Assembly (NCBI GenBank): GCA_021234535.1
Contig: CM037843.1
Span: forward strand, 16,213,911-16,277,910
DNA length: 64,000 nt
Direction: 5' to 3'
Origin: Stichopus chloronotus
Taxonomy: Eukaryota > Echinodermata > Holothuroidea > Aspidochirotida > Stichopodidae
Positions 13,001-28,000 of this stretch are shown one piece after another; position 1 is the stretch's first letter, and every line of letters begins with the position of its first letter. The translations under genes were made by a program, and so were the position numbers. The notes below the pieces were generated by a model. It had not been told where the DNA came from. It saw only the letters and a program-made list of their open reading frames with translations, and searched no databases.

Positions 13001-16000
13001 AGATTTTAAACCAGTGTGATCGAGGCACCCCCCTGTATGGGATCCACGGGGCAAACCCAATAAGCTCTAAGTTTTTAGTATATTACTACTTATAACAATT
13101 AAGTGCGGGACTTCTTAAAGCAGAAATGCAAGTAGTGATGTAGTCAATTAGAGGGGGCAGGGGAATGTTGCCTCACACTGACTCGCACAAACATTCCGGG
13201 GGATTTGGGGAAATAATGCTTCTTTTCCCATTTCTCAAAATATTTTTTTTTCTATGATAATGAATTGTGAGAAATTCACATACATAATTCATATTTTAAC
13301 AATATATTTCCCCGGATTTCGTGTGTTGCTCCGGCATAAAGCATGCCTGAGTTCCAGTGAGACGCCCATCGCCAGAAAGTAAACTCGTTAGTGTCATTAT
13401 GATCGGGGCAGTGCAGTGCATGAATACGAAATCTTTCGTGAGTGAAGCTATACAACTACGGAACCATATACAACTAACACTGGTTGGCACTTTTTATGAC
13501 CTTAAGTAAAAGTAGAATATTTCACAGGCAGTGCACAAGCAAAGTACAAATAGGAATATTATACTTAAAAACAGGAATTCCGGGATATATATTCAGTTCA
13601 AATTAGAGATGAAATGTAGGATATTTCTGCATCTAGTTCACCCTACATAATCAGAGAGTTTCCAAGGGGCCATCCCTCAGGATGGCCATCAGTGATCATA
13701 TTAAATTCTCCATCATATCACGTTTTCACAATTATATACAGTTTCAGACAGTGACCTCGGTTATGTGAGAGAGGGACGAGTAGGCAGTCTGATAAGGAAG
13801 GGAATATAAAAAAAAAGTGTTCCTCATGAAGGGGTGGATCAATCCGATCAAATGCCACTTGGTATCATCTTTACTGCACCTTTAAATTAAAAACAGTTGT
13901 GTCGTTACAGGGGGCTGCGAAAGTGCGAAGTACTATGTCCGGCTGTCTGAGTAGCTGTTACAATTTCCTAATTCGATTTTGAATTTGTAAATTTTGATCA
14001 GAGGCGTGTGCTCTTCAACTTGTTTCGTAAGAAAGGAAGCTCAACCGACAGCACAAGGTCCAATTCTGACAATCCTCTAGACAGCACAGCATTCTCTTAT
14101 TACGTACATCGTCGATCGTAGCACCTAGTCATCACAGAATTTTCATAATATGCTAAAATATGTCTCGAGAAAACCCTTTTCTGCATGATAGAATATGAGG
14201 TGATATCGACTCATACCATCATGGTTAAAGTTTGTTCCTTCGATGAAACCTTATCGTATATGATACCATGTGAGTATTGGCTGATCGTAGTAGCATATTT
14301 ATGAATAATGCATGAAGCTGTCTCGAACGTCAGTCAATCCTCTCATGATGTCGTACATGTTTATCCCTTTTCGACTGGTATTTACCTCAACCATAATGGT
14401 ACATCTGGCTATCACGTCAGGTTCTCGAGATATTATTTTATCACATTATGGATTTCATGTGAGGACTAGGTGCCAACGTAACTTATCATACAATGCACTA
14501 CAATCGTTACTGATTGTTCCTGTGGTGATCGAGAGGGATACGGTACTCCTTTAATCTAGGTTTATATAGTCTTCATTTCGAACAAGTAACATTTCGTTAC
14601 TTTCCGTCTCTGAAAGTGGCGTTTCCTCACATTATTGTCAAGGGAATATACGGGAGCAAATATCAAGCAATTTCATGATGATATCGATGTTATGTCCTCT
14701 ATTTTGTGGGGTACGATTACACATTTACTTTGTCTTACAATGGATGAGATTTTGAGACGTGCCATTTTGAACGATCGCTCAAGTATTTCGGGCCAAAAAA
14801 AGTAAATAAATAAAATAAAATATTTTGTACGTTCACACTAATCTATTGCGATTCAATGCGTAAATTGTCGTCTAAAGACGTCCCTCTCTTGACAAATTCC
14901 TTCATACGACTCCTTGATACGACTTAAAGACATTGTTCTGTAGGTATATAGTAACTGAAGACGTTACACAAGAAATTTTTGAACAGTAATTCACACATTG
15001 AAGTATTGTGATACGTGGACAACGAACGGTTTCTTTCTTTTTTTTTTAATTTAACAGCTTGTTCTCATATTTGGCGATTCTCAACTTCGACCAATTGTGG
15101 ATGGAATTGTTCGCGTTAGAGCGCCGCGGTGCAGATTGGAGGTAAATTGTACTCCCGGTGCCGTGTTTACTGACATCAGCAAGGTAAGGAGCTCTTCCAT
15201 GACTTAAGTTAAATGCTTGTCATGTTGATGTTTTCTTTCAAAAAAGGAAGCAAAAGTACTTGTAGAATGAATTTGTAAATAGCTCTATTTGGTTCTGTAG
15301 GGAAGTTAGTGAGATGAAAAAAGTATCGATTACATGAATGTGAAGAGAATAGGTAGTGGTCATTGTAGATAGCGTAAGGGGAGGGGGGGGGTAGCGGTTT
15401 CGTGCGTAAGGATGTTGCTCTTATTGCAACGACAAAAAAAAAATATGAATACAAATTGCCTGCATGCCAAGTATTTAAGAAAAGGACTCGTGTATGTTAG
15501 GACACAGGGTATGTACCTGCCTCCCACTCACCCACCTTCAGTTTACATCTTCAATTTCCACGGAGCTGGAAATGATGTTTAGCATGTCTACGTTACATGT
15601 AAAGTCCAAATTTACTTTGCTTTGGATAACTGATCTGCCGACCAAAAATATTTGATATCAGATAGGAACAGAGATCAATTTGACTCTAAATACAATACTG
15701 AACAGAAGTCATGAAAAAGGTTTCAGCTTACCAAAATATTGCATACAGTACAACAAACATGAGGTTTACACCAGGGCAATTTTGTTAGACTGTTGCATGT
15801 TCAATTGTCTGTCGGTCAGCATTTTCATTATCCAACCAGAATATATAGATTCTATCAAGACATGGTAGCAGAAGAGAAGCAAGAGCAGTTCGCAATTACA
15901 GCACTGCTGCTGCTGTATGAGTTGTATACGGTTCCTTAGTTGCCAACTTTCATCATGAAACCATGATTTATATTCTTGGAAATCAAAAGAAAGAGAAAGA

Positions 16001-19000
16001 GAAAAGACGAGATACGTACTTTACACATGTTGATTGCTTACATCTTTTTTTTTCTTTCAGGAAGTAACAAATTACGGTGGGAGTAGGCCATCTGTCGTTT
16101 TCCTATCCGTGGGTACCAACAATCTTTCCAAAACAGTTCCAATGGTTGAGAAAGACATGGGTGATTTTCGAACGCTTGTTGGTTCAGCCAAGGAGAAGTT
16201 TCCTGGGGTACCGGTAAGTTCCTGTAACGCAGTGTATGTCATAATCCAAAATGGCAAGTTTGAAAGTTACATAAATGATATTTTCCACAGCCTTCTGCAT
16301 AAACTAAACTTCACATGGTTGGTGGTTAAAAGTGTTGAGAGTTTTAATCTAATTAATTCGCTTGACGATGTAACGTGTATTATTATGACAAATTGGCATA
16401 ATATTCATCGTGGATATCAAACTCATGTTTGCTAAGCAACGCAATGATTTCTCTTTTTTTTTTTTATATGGTCACCTCTCCAGATATCCCCACACAAATT
16501 CATGTTTACCGTTTAACAAAATCAAGATCTATCTATCTTCCTTCCTTCTATCTTCCTTCCATCTTCCTTCCTTCTATGCGTTTTACAAGTGACTCATGTT
16601 CACAATTGCTTTGAATGGGGAATTGTGGTTCTGTCATAGATCATTTTTATGGAAGTAGCACCGCGTCTGGACGTTTTCCAAAGTCGTGTCTTTGATTTTA
16701 ACAATCGGCTACACGGCCTGTCAAAGGACCTGGGTGTGCGCTTCATCCACTGGTGTGAACCTGGGATCATCTGTCGAGACCGTGTTGCTCGGGAAATGTT
16801 ATGCGGTGACGGGGTGCATCTGAGTCTGGATGGAATGAACGTCATGACGAAGGCCATGCGTGACATCATCGCGGCCCACCCTGTTCCCGGGAGACAGAAA
16901 GGTATGTCGAGGACTGTGTATTATAGTTTTAATGGTGTGTGTTTCTAGGCAAATCATTTCACTATCCTGGATTTCTCAGCAGTGTCTTTTCATATGCCGT
17001 TTGAGAAGTCCTTACTATGTCCATCGTCTCTGTATTTTCAATGGGCTGTGTAAACTAAGGAGGCAGTGTCCATTTCGCTTACTAAATACCGTATTTCCTG
17101 TTCTTAAAGAACCAGGTTTAAGTCGGACGGCGAATCCGAATGGCAGATGGAGGTGTAGCATGTTCCCCAAACAAAAAACATATGGGTTAACATGGACCAT
17201 TATATCTAATCATGCAACACGGTTTTTTTTTTTCCCTACATATTTGGCTTGACAATGTGAAAGGTTTTCCAAGATTGCGATAGTGGAACCCTGTGCAGTT
17301 TCCAACATTTTCGGGTTTAACTGCAGAATGACCATATTATCCATGAATTATACTGTGCAAAGTGACAGTTTTTCTACAAATAGTTTGTTTCAATTGTGAG
17401 TTGTTTTTTTTTTTCATGTTACTGCTATGGTAGTCAGTGCCTTTGACTGATCAGCATTCACATGGACAAAGGGGGCTTTATTACCATTCATTTATGTTTT
17501 CATTATTTAAAGCATGCTGCTGGATGAGTGTTATTCAATTCTCAAAAAAGGTAATTTGTCTCACAAACTAATTAGTTTATCAATATTCGGATGTATTGAT
17601 TATAATTGCAATAAGAAATTCACCTGTGCTCCTATTAGTCACTCACGTTCTGTCTCTGTGGCAGTCAGGTCGGAGAGTGCTGGACGGTTTGCTATTTAGA
17701 CACTAACTCCCTGTTTGAAAACGCACAAACACACTCAGCAACATGACTGCATAGGTTCTGATATACACAGACGGGGGTTGATGTGATACAAGAATCATAA
17801 CGAATTAGACATGTCTCTTTCATTTTTAAATCTACGCACTAAGTGGTGGTAGAGCTCATGTGGCAGTATGGAGAGAAAATGTCTGTTTCTCTCTTCAGGA
17901 GGTTCCTTGGTTTCAATTTTTATCAGATTTGTCTGAAACTGAGGTGGAGGGTCCCTGCAAGCATGGCAACAGATATTGTAATTTTGCAGAGGAGGATTGA
18001 CTCCGATAGTTTAGAAATATTGACAATTTTCTGCCATTTCAGAGTTGTGCTGTTCCATTTATAGATCAAACTGTAACATGCTCATTGTTCACAATGTACC
18101 ATGCATGTGTCTGATGTGACTATTTGGAGGGAGTATATTTATTACTGATATCGGAGGGAATCTCTCCACTAAGAAGGAAAGAAAGAAAAAATACATGACA
18201 AATATGTTTGTGGTGACAATGACACACACTTCAACTTCCCAGCAGACTTCTTGGTTAATAATGAATCCATGCACATTTGGAGAAATTTGCAATACAAGAG
18301 GAACTTCAAGGTTTTTTTCTTTCTTTTTTCTTGTTTTAAGCTCTCAGTCACTACGTGTGTGAGGTATTAGAGTGAGGCTGATGCCATCAAGTTTTTGATT
18401 CCTTGCCGTAGGCAGGGGAATCTATGCAGTCCTGATGTCGTGTGTGTGTGTGACGGTTGCTCGTAAACACTCTATCTCAAGAAGGGTAACTCTGAGTAAT
18501 TTCATTTTTGGCATGTAGGTTGCCCATATTGAGTAGATGATCCCTATTGTTTTTGCTGTCCAAATCTTGCATATTAATGAGGTTATGGGGTAAAACATAA
18601 AAAATGTTAAAACTGCCATAGTTCCTTATCCGTGGGTCAGATTTGTTTTAAACTTTATAAGGTTGTCTGTTCTTAACAGGTTCACGACCCTGTGAAATTT
18701 AATGCTTATCAATAGAGAGGAAGGGATAATTTTTCACTATGAAACAATAATAATAGCCTGAACACCATTATTGTGGTTATTATAAACTACCGTACAAATG
18801 CATATGGGGCTACATTGTGCAATTTCAGTTTTTGATTCTGTCGCACACAGTTAACTCAACGGGATTGCTCCCTACAGTACTGCATTTGTAACTTAGTGAG
18901 TAACTTCTAGTGTGAGGGGCCTCGATAAGTTGTCCAGAGAGATAGTCTTGGTATGGGGGTCATGGGGTCAGATAGACAAGGTGGCATTCATGCATTGGAA

Positions 19001-22000
19001 TGTTAATGGGTTTATAAAAAAAAATGAAGAAAATAAAAAAACCATCTGTTCTGTCATTTATTTGGATAATATCAATATCCAGAGGAACAGCTGGTAGCAG
19101 AACAAGGTTACTTAACAATCAAATTGGAGTACTTTCAATCATATTTCACAATGTCGGAAAGGATGGAGGAAGCAAAAATATTGAGGAGGAATCATAACTT
19201 AGGGTCAACTTACGAGGACTATGAGTGTGTTAAAAGCTTCTTGTAACAAGGAAGAAATTATCGCAGAGTCGATAAAGGAAAATTTGCAAAAGGCAGAGCA
19301 CCAATTTGAGGCAATGGAAGAGGTTCATGCTGATCTGGCTGGGCTGTTGTCTGATGAAGCATTTGAGCAAGCAGAAAGCTGGATGTTGGAATGCCAAAAG
19401 CATTATACTGAGGAGAGGGAGGAAGCATTGAAAAAGTTGCAGGAGGAAATTGAGTTTCAAATTAGCGTTGGAATTACCTAAGGCAGAAATTCCACCATAC
19501 GATGGAGACCCAAGAACATTCTGGTCGTTTATGAAGAATTTTGAGGTAAATATGGCAGACAAGCTGAGTTCAGATGAGGTAAGGTTGAGGTATTTGATTC
19601 AACTAACAACAGGCAAGACTAGAAGCAGCATTGATTACTTGTGTGTTTCTTGGAGCTCAGAGATAATGTTGACTGATTTCATACCGTACTCATACTGTAC
19701 TTGATGTGTGGGTTGTATGGCCTAGGTAGGTGATCCCTATTGCTTTTGGTGGACATCAAATGTCGCAGTCATTTTAGGTCACCAAAATAGAGGTCATTTT
19801 GGGTTAAAGGCTTGTGGTGTATCAAGAAAAATAACTGCAGTTGATCTTATACTTGTCATGTGAATAATTCATGTTTGTTGTAATACAACCATGTAGCAAG
19901 GAATCACAAAGCCTTTTGGCTTTCTGGTTATAAAAGCATTGTGTTTCTTCAGTTTTTATTCTTTGCCGAAGGCGAAAAAAAACTTTTGTAGGTTAGGCAG
20001 AAAAGAAGATGGACGTGAATAGAATGTATACAGAAATTACCAAAGCACCACCAGGATGCAATGATTGGGGCATGTTTTGTTTATACGTCATCGATATCAT
20101 GTATTAAGCCTAGCGGGAGGGCAAAAGCCCATTATGCGCACTGCGCGCAGGACTACCTAAGCAGAGCGCCACCACGAGTTGGCGAGGAGCGTAGAACAAA
20201 AAATATTTGATTTTACAACCACCCATCCCGATGTTCGGAAACGGTGCTTCCCAGGTATTCTAAGCTTCATCTACCCAGCACTGAAACAGGACTCTCAGGT
20301 CCGCAATCTATCAATTAATGAGAAAAACATCATTCTTTTGAAAACTAGTATTAATTAAATTGCCCTCATCTAGAATATTTATGCTATCATAGTTTACCAA
20401 AAACTTAATTCAACAGTTTGTACTTTCTTACGATAACATGTTTTTTCTTTTGTTTTGTCTATTTGTCTGTTTATTTGTCTGTCTGTTTGTCTATCTATTT
20501 GTCTCTCTGTCTGTCTGTTAAGAAATTTTTATGATTCTTGAATATGATGTTGAAGACATAAACTTTTAAGCAAATATAAACTAAGAAGAAATCAACTATA
20601 AAATCAGTCACATTAAAGACGATTGTTCTATATAAGCTTAAACTTCGTTAACATGATAATTGACATTCGAAACGTTGGGGGGGGGGGGGGGGAATGAGGT
20701 AACGTTCGTCAGTAGTTTCTGTCGGCTCCGAAAGAAACACCAAGTACACAATCAACGGAAGTAACAAAGCAAATGAACACTGTGTGGGGCATTTTTGGGA
20801 TATGTAAATATGTCTAATATTGGTATATGAATATATACATTGGTCACACAGAGAGCATTTATATCAGTGTAGCGACTACATTAGTCACTAACCAAAACTG
20901 TGGGCAATATTTGTTACAATGTCCCCTAAACCATTAAAAAAAAGAGAGCCAAAACCTCTCTTTTACGAAATGGAAGGTGGTAGACATTTCGTATTATGTC
21001 CCCAACTTATGAAAATGCAAATGTGGGGAGTGGGAACGTATCCGTTCGTCCCCCCCCCCCCCTCCCTCCGGGCTGACGCCCATGATCTAAATATCCTTTC
21101 TTTTCTACACAGGCAAACTAGCGAGGCCTCAAATGCCCCCTAATGCTACGAACGGTGTGGCGAAGAAAGGAGCCAAAGCCTCAAATCGGAATATGAAACG
21201 GTATTTATGTTTGTTCATAATCATTGAGGTGGTATTTGGGTGTATAGGTTGACACCGTTTCCGCTTGTTTTGTGTACAATTTGAATCGATTAACTGCAAC
21301 TTTTATAAGTATATTTAAAATATTTATATATATATATATATACATGTATGTATGTATATATATATATATATATATACACACACAAATACTGTAATGAATA
21401 CTCAAACAGTAGCGGCATGTGTACTGCAGAAGTACCACACTACGACGGTGGCATAAAATGCAAGGGCCAATCAATTCATCGTATACAAAAGGTTCAGGTT
21501 TGGCCAGTCACACTGATGCGTCAATGAAGGACATCTTTGTATTTATACGACGGCTAAAGTATCCATTTGAATAAGCAGTATAGAAGGCGGCAACAGAATA
21601 TACTAACATTCTGTGCCACCATCACACTCAGGTGATTGTGGGGAACAAAGGTCTCTTTCAAAGATAAAACAGTTGAAAAGGATAACTGGTCTCATAGTAG
21701 GCATGTAGAATGCTCTTGTTGCCTAGAAGCTCTCATTTTTTGGCACTGTATATAGATATCAAACGTCTTTGAAGATAAAATTTGTCATAAAATAGACATC
21801 TCCGACAAGACGTATAACGAGGAGGGATCTCATACTTGCCCAGCAGGTGAATTATGTTTGTTGTAATTTATGTACACGCAACAAAAATCATTACACACTT
21901 CTGATTGAAATTATCAAAATTTAATTTCTCTTCAGCGATTGTGTGATGATTGAAGTGGCCGGAGTCTTGGTTGCAGTCAAAGCCAGACAGCTGGTCTATC

Positions 22001-25000
22001 GTGCCCCTGACAATAAGTCCCACTCTAATGCGACGGTCAAACTTCAAAGTAAGATGACTTCATCTCGAGTGCCAAAAAGAAAGGTTTGTTCACAACCCTC
22101 ATAAGTTTACCTTACATATTCCATGATTAGCTGTTACGTTCTGTACTTCTAAAAAAAAAATAGTTACGCTAGCGCAGAAGGGTCCCGATATGCATTCTTT
22201 TCGCCATATCAGCAATAAAAAACACACGAAAAATAATAACCAGGCGTCCTCGCTGCCCTTACTTTCTCCTCGTCAAAATTTCTGATGAACCACTTTCGAG
22301 ACCCATATGAAATATCAGTCAGCCGGCCTACGTCACATGTTTTACCATGGAGCTATTAGGCTTGTATAACACTATGTTGCAACAGTTACAAGGCGCTTTG
22401 TACCGACGTTTGCATGTAGACTTTCAGGAGCCAAGTTATGAACAGATGTCTTGCATGCCTAGACTAACATAAAACATCGACAATGCAGTCAGGTAACCAT
22501 AAACCCACCGTACATATCATTGAATAATATTGAAGAGATACCACGTGGGGTGTGGAGACTTTTGGAGTCCAATGGGGACCTTGTATCACTGGTCCTGGAA
22601 CAGCAGATTGCACAAGATCGTTTTTGCCGACAGCCGATGAATTCTGACATTTATGCAATCCGAATCATATGCCAACGCTCAACACATTAGTTTTATTCAG
22701 TTTCCAGTACTCGACTGAGAGTGGTCCCCAAACGTTTGTGTAGACATTTTCACATATGCCCCCTAAATAACAGAAGGTGTTATTTCTTGGTTACATTTTG
22801 TGATGCATGCCGGGAATCATGCCCTCTCAAGAAGCTGGGTTTTTTTTTTTTTTCAAAATTGTTTCACAAGCAAAATCGATCTGAGTAAAATTAACAAAAG
22901 TTACACTTCTTGAGCCCGTGGATCCTACGTAATGATTGATTTGCCCCCCCCCCCCTTTTTGTTTTTGTGGAGTTCTTTGTGTATTCCCCCATAAAGACTA
23001 AATGAAGAAACATGCCTGTTCCCTGGTTAAATTTGCGATATACGCTGGGAAACCAGACTTTTCTCAGGGATCTGGAAATAAATTCTGTTTTCAACAAGGT
23101 TTTACATCCTCAAGTCTAGTGTAACTAGCCGTCTTCGGTGATGTGTGTGAGGAAGAGGAGGAAGGGGCCAGGGAGAGAGATGGGATAGTCGAGGAATGAA
23201 ACTGTCGACAAGAGGAATTAAAGTTTGAAATGTCTATTTCCAAAACGCAACATAAAAATGTGATGCGCCTGAATCGCGCATTACATGAATTTGTTGGGGC
23301 TTAATAGTAACAAGGAATAACGATTCTCTAACACGTACAATAACAATACATCTTGTCACTAAATATTTGTTAGCGCACGAAATCTGAGGGGAGGCTCGGT
23401 CATCGCAACAGAAGCCCACGAGGCTGACGCCTGAACCTCGCAGTTGAACCTCGGCGGGGTTGAACGGCAGCACAGATGAACCTTCGGAACTCCCATTTGG
23501 GAGCTTTGAGCGGAACCTTCGATCGAAATTCCTAATTTCTTGTTTTCAAGAACTTACGTACGCAAACAATTTTCTGCATAAAACAACATTAAACCCCATA
23601 CAAACGATAAGCCTTCCCAAGTCTACAACGACATGACCAATCAAATTCATCAAAGCGACATGTCTACGACAGACTCTGCACGATTTCGTTTTAATAATAA
23701 AATTAGAGGAAACAGCCTGGAAATGCTCAGCATCTCCCTAGAGCGCCAAATATGTACATCAAGAGATAACTAACCGGGGTAGTACTAATTATAGTATGGC
23801 CTATGCAACAAAACGCACCGTGAAATGAATTGTGGTTTCGATGATTTCATTATAAGAATTATTTTCTGAATCTAACATATTTTGTTGTGTAACCTCTGTT
23901 GGTCCTAAATGAATTTTGACCTCCAACAAAATCTATAGGAGTCTTGTACATATGTGCGGTGCACCTACATACTAGTTCAAGCTTAAATTCTTGAGATACA
24001 GTGCTTACAAGATTTTCACAATTTGACCCCTTTTGACCCCAAATGATCTTTGGCATCCACCAAAATCAATAGGGTTCTCTTACTTGTGCGGTTCATCTAT
24101 ACCGAGTATGACATTTGTCCGTACTTCTCTTTACCTGTACTCAATGTGGTACATCTACACCCACCCACCTACATACACATATTGTGCAGTAGTTAAGGTC
24201 ACATCTTTTCGACCCCCTCCCAGTCTGCAGGAAACGCACTTTTCGGGTGTCCTTGAGTTGCATGCACGCAACCTTGAAATATCATATCTGCCATACCTTA
24301 ATTCATACGAAAAGCAAAATCAATCTATTAAAAATGGTAATGCATATCAGGTCAGTAGGTTGAGGTGAGACAAGGATCGCAGTGGGTTTTTAACGGTTTT
24401 AAACAGTTAGACGCACTCTTAGTCAACGCCGATAGGTTCACACGAACACTAAAATTTTACAGCGTTTCCCTACATACGAGACATATAAAAGTTTTTCTTG
24501 ACAAGCGAATAGTTCAATGTAACATGTTGATATTCTTCTCTGAAATATTGATATATGTTTCTAACATATTTATTTTCCATTGGCATGTTGATGTGAAACT
24601 GTAACATGTTTGATATTTATCCAGCATATTGATTTGTTATTCCTAACATTTTGAAACACATCGCGCTCCATAGTAAAACAATACACACATTGATAATGAA
24701 AAACATTTTTCAGTGAACGTGTAGAGTGCGTGTAAAGTCATTAATAATTTTCAGTCTGATTTGCATTCACAGATTCAGCGACAACCAGAATTTAATTCGC
24801 AAGAAGAAGAGGATAAATTCTGGAAATCTGCCCAGATCTTTGGCGGTGGAAAAGAAACGGACGAGGTGAATGCTGAAAAATATATTTATACTGTAATTTG
24901 TTACTAGAGGTGGACGCTAACTTAATTAGCTACTTGTGCACATCTTGATTGAATAACAGAATTACACTTTGCAGCGAAAGGAAAGTGTGGTGAAATTAAG

Positions 25001-28000
25001 CATATAGCAGGGTGTCGTTGTTACATGGTTCTGACTCAAAACAGTTGTGATATTATTTTTATTAGGTTGAAGAGGCAGCCTCACTACCAAACTTTGCGAC
25101 AGCCACTGTACCATCCCCTTACAATAACAACGATGGAACTGAGAGGTAATTGTATGCGAGGGATTTAACTGGTGGTAGTTGCGAAACAAAGTTCGCCCCG
25201 AATCATTGATTTTATACATCAATTTGTGTTGAAGCATCTTCCTTTCATCTGTATTACACACATGCACGCAGCTCATTTGTCTCCAGTAAGGAGAAAAGCT
25301 GTAAGCAACCAACATGAGAATGCTAAAATGGAACCTTTGCACATTGTCCCATCAATCTCAAACGTAATATAGCTGTTCCACCTTGACGGAGAAACTTGCC
25401 CCTGCAATTATACAAATGGTAAATGACAGCAACAGCTACAACAGTGTAAAAGCTGTGGGAGACCGCATGTAATGACCTAAGCTACACATGTGCTCAACTT
25501 ACCGTATAGCATTTCTGTAACTGCATTGTTTTGGGTAGCCTTACATGTAGAGGTTCCCACATGACAGCATTCACCTGTCGTACGGATGAATTTCCATTTT
25601 TGTGCTACCCAACCTTGCGAAGCATTATAGTAGAAGATTGCCACTTAAATTGTGCCCATAGCACCAACAATGGTAAATCAGAGACTCTGAGCATGATATA
25701 GCTTAAAGGGGAAATCAGGGTTTATTTTACAATTCCCCGCCGGTATCATACAATGAGTTATCACTAACAAATATGATCAAAATTATCCCAAAACATGTGG
25801 ACAATTTCGAGAAACGAGTAAATTCGCAACAACAAAAAGAAAAAAAATCGGTGAAGAACTGCGAAAGTCTGTAACATCCATATTCATCGAATCAAATATG
25901 AGTATTCAATACTATCGCCTTTTCAAGGTATGAGGAGGTGTGACTGAACACTTTCATACGTAGAATACGTATGTTGTATGTATCATCAATTGTCACTAAA
26001 CTCTTTTTACTTAGCATTGCGCAAACGCACGAACCGTAAACGCGAACCGTAAACATTTGGTTATGTTTATTCATATAGCGTCATCTCAGTCTTACGCTGT
26101 GATCGGTCGTCGTATAGGAAAGGCTGTCTTGTCTTGTACATGAACGTTTATTTTTTGTACCCGACAAATATTAAGAGTTCTCATTCAACAGTAATTAACG
26201 CAATAATTACCGTTTCTTCTAACTTCAAACACCTCCCCAACGTCACTATATTTCGGTGAACAATCAGTTTAGAAAGAAAAATCAACTAAAGGTGAATTTT
26301 CTCAGTCAAACCCTGATTCCCCCTTTTAACCAATGACATTTGACTTTAATATTTGCATTTGCAGTTACTGGGTTCCATTGGGGAAAGAAGAGGCGTGGAT
26401 CACAGATGTTGCAAAGAATGCGATTTTCAGCAAAGATCGGCAGGAATGTGACCTGTGCCCCGGCAAGTACTTTAAACGAAATTCAGAGTTAAAACGGCAT
26501 CTACGTAAATTACATTTACATGGGGGTATCAAAGTTGGGAAGTTTTGGTCTGTGTTGTGTAAGAGATGCAAACATAATGGAAGTAATGAATATATAGGCT
26601 ATCATTACCATTGTTACTTTTGTAAAAAAGTGATAAGAAGGAAAATTGATTTCACGTCTCATGCTAGTATTTGCTATAAGGAAGAGCTTACCTGTGATGG
26701 AAAGAATGATGTGAGAAGTAGTGAAGGCATAAAAGACCATGACGTTGTAGACGACGATCACAAAGATAATGCCGATGATAGCGAGGTTTTGGTAAGTCTG
26801 GATAGCAGTGGTAGTGATGATAACAGTGAGGAAGAAGGAGATCCCAAAGGCCAAGGTTGCAAAGAAGTTAACAGGCCAGCAAATGCTGGGGGAAATGACG
26901 TGGATAAAGTCAAGAAAGGTAAGGTAGGGGTAGAAAGTACTGAGAGCTTAGACAGCCAAGACAATGATCAGATAGAGGATGTTTACAACAAAGAAGGTAG
27001 TGACGTCGATAGCGGCAGTGAAGGTAATTTTAAGAAAGGTAAGATAAAAATAGGAAATCCTGACACCGTGGACAGCCAAGACACTGACATGGAAGAGGAA
27101 GGTGGGAGCGAAGGAGGATATGATGTAGAAAGCGGAAGTAGAAGTAATGCTAAGAAAGGTAAGATTCAAACTGGAAGTCCTGACACCATGGACAACCGAG
27201 GCATTGACATGGAAGAGGAAGTTGAGAGCGAAGGAGGATATGACTTTGAAAGCGGAAGTATAGGTAATGCTAAGAAAGGTAAGATTCAGATTGGAAGTCC
27301 TGACGCCATGGACAGCCAAGACACTGGCAGGGAAGAGGAAGTTGAGAGAGAAGGAAGATATGATGTAGAAAGCGGAAGTAGAAGTAATGTTAAGAAAGTT
27401 AAGATTCCAATTGGAAGTCCTGGCACCATGGACAGCCAAGACACTGGCAGGGAAGAGGAAGTTGAGAGCGAAGGAGGAGATGACGTTGAAAGCGTAAGTA
27501 GAGGTAATGCTAAGAAAGGTGAGATTCAAAGTGGAAGTCCTGACACCGTAGACAGCCAAGACACTGACAGGGAAGAGGAAGTTGAGAGCGAAGCAGGAGA
27601 TGACGCGTTTAGTGGCAGCAGAGGTAATGTCAAGAAAGGTAAGATACAAACAGGAGACCCTGACACCTTTGCCACCCAAGGCACTGACATGGAAGAGGAA
27701 GTTGAGAGCGAAGGAGGAGATGACGTTGAAAGCGTAAGTAGAGGTAATGTTAGGAAAGGTAAGATTCAAATTGGAAGTCCTTGCACCACGGACAGCCAAG
27801 ACACTGGCAGGGAAGAGGAAGTTGAGAGCGAAGGAGGAGATGACGTTGAAAGCGTAAGTAGAGGTAATGTTAGGAAAGGTAAGATTCAAATTGGAAGTCC
27901 TGGCACCATGGACAGCCAAGACACTGGCAGGGAAGAGGAAGTTGAGAGCGAAGGAGGAGATGACGTTGAAAGCGTAAGTAGAGGTAATGTTAGGAAAGGT

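Larger units (their letters stand above)
16902..21112 (+). other. intron 4 (4.2 kb) with nested elements
   Basis: Runs from GTATGT to TCTACACAG. It contains the Helitron-like copy at 18394-19927, the gag relic inside that copy, a 'gtctgtctg'-type microsatellite near 20456-20520, a G run near 20679 and a C run near 21050. The rest is featureless. Confidence 0.5.
22084..24772 (+). other. intron 6 (2.7 kb)
   Basis: Runs from GTTTGT to TTCACAG. It holds diverged copies of the 234-bp subterminal unit (22732-23070) and a segment of the 'ggtcaaaggtcat' minisatellite family in reverse orientation (23870-24240). The remaining sequence has no recognisable content. Confidence 0.5.

Noticed and set aside
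26333..26364. ATG at 26333 as start of the large protein
   Set aside because: The codons before 26365 contain a polypyrimidine-like tract ending in GCAG, and the acceptor there restores the exon 8 split codon; the region also overlaps a MITE end.
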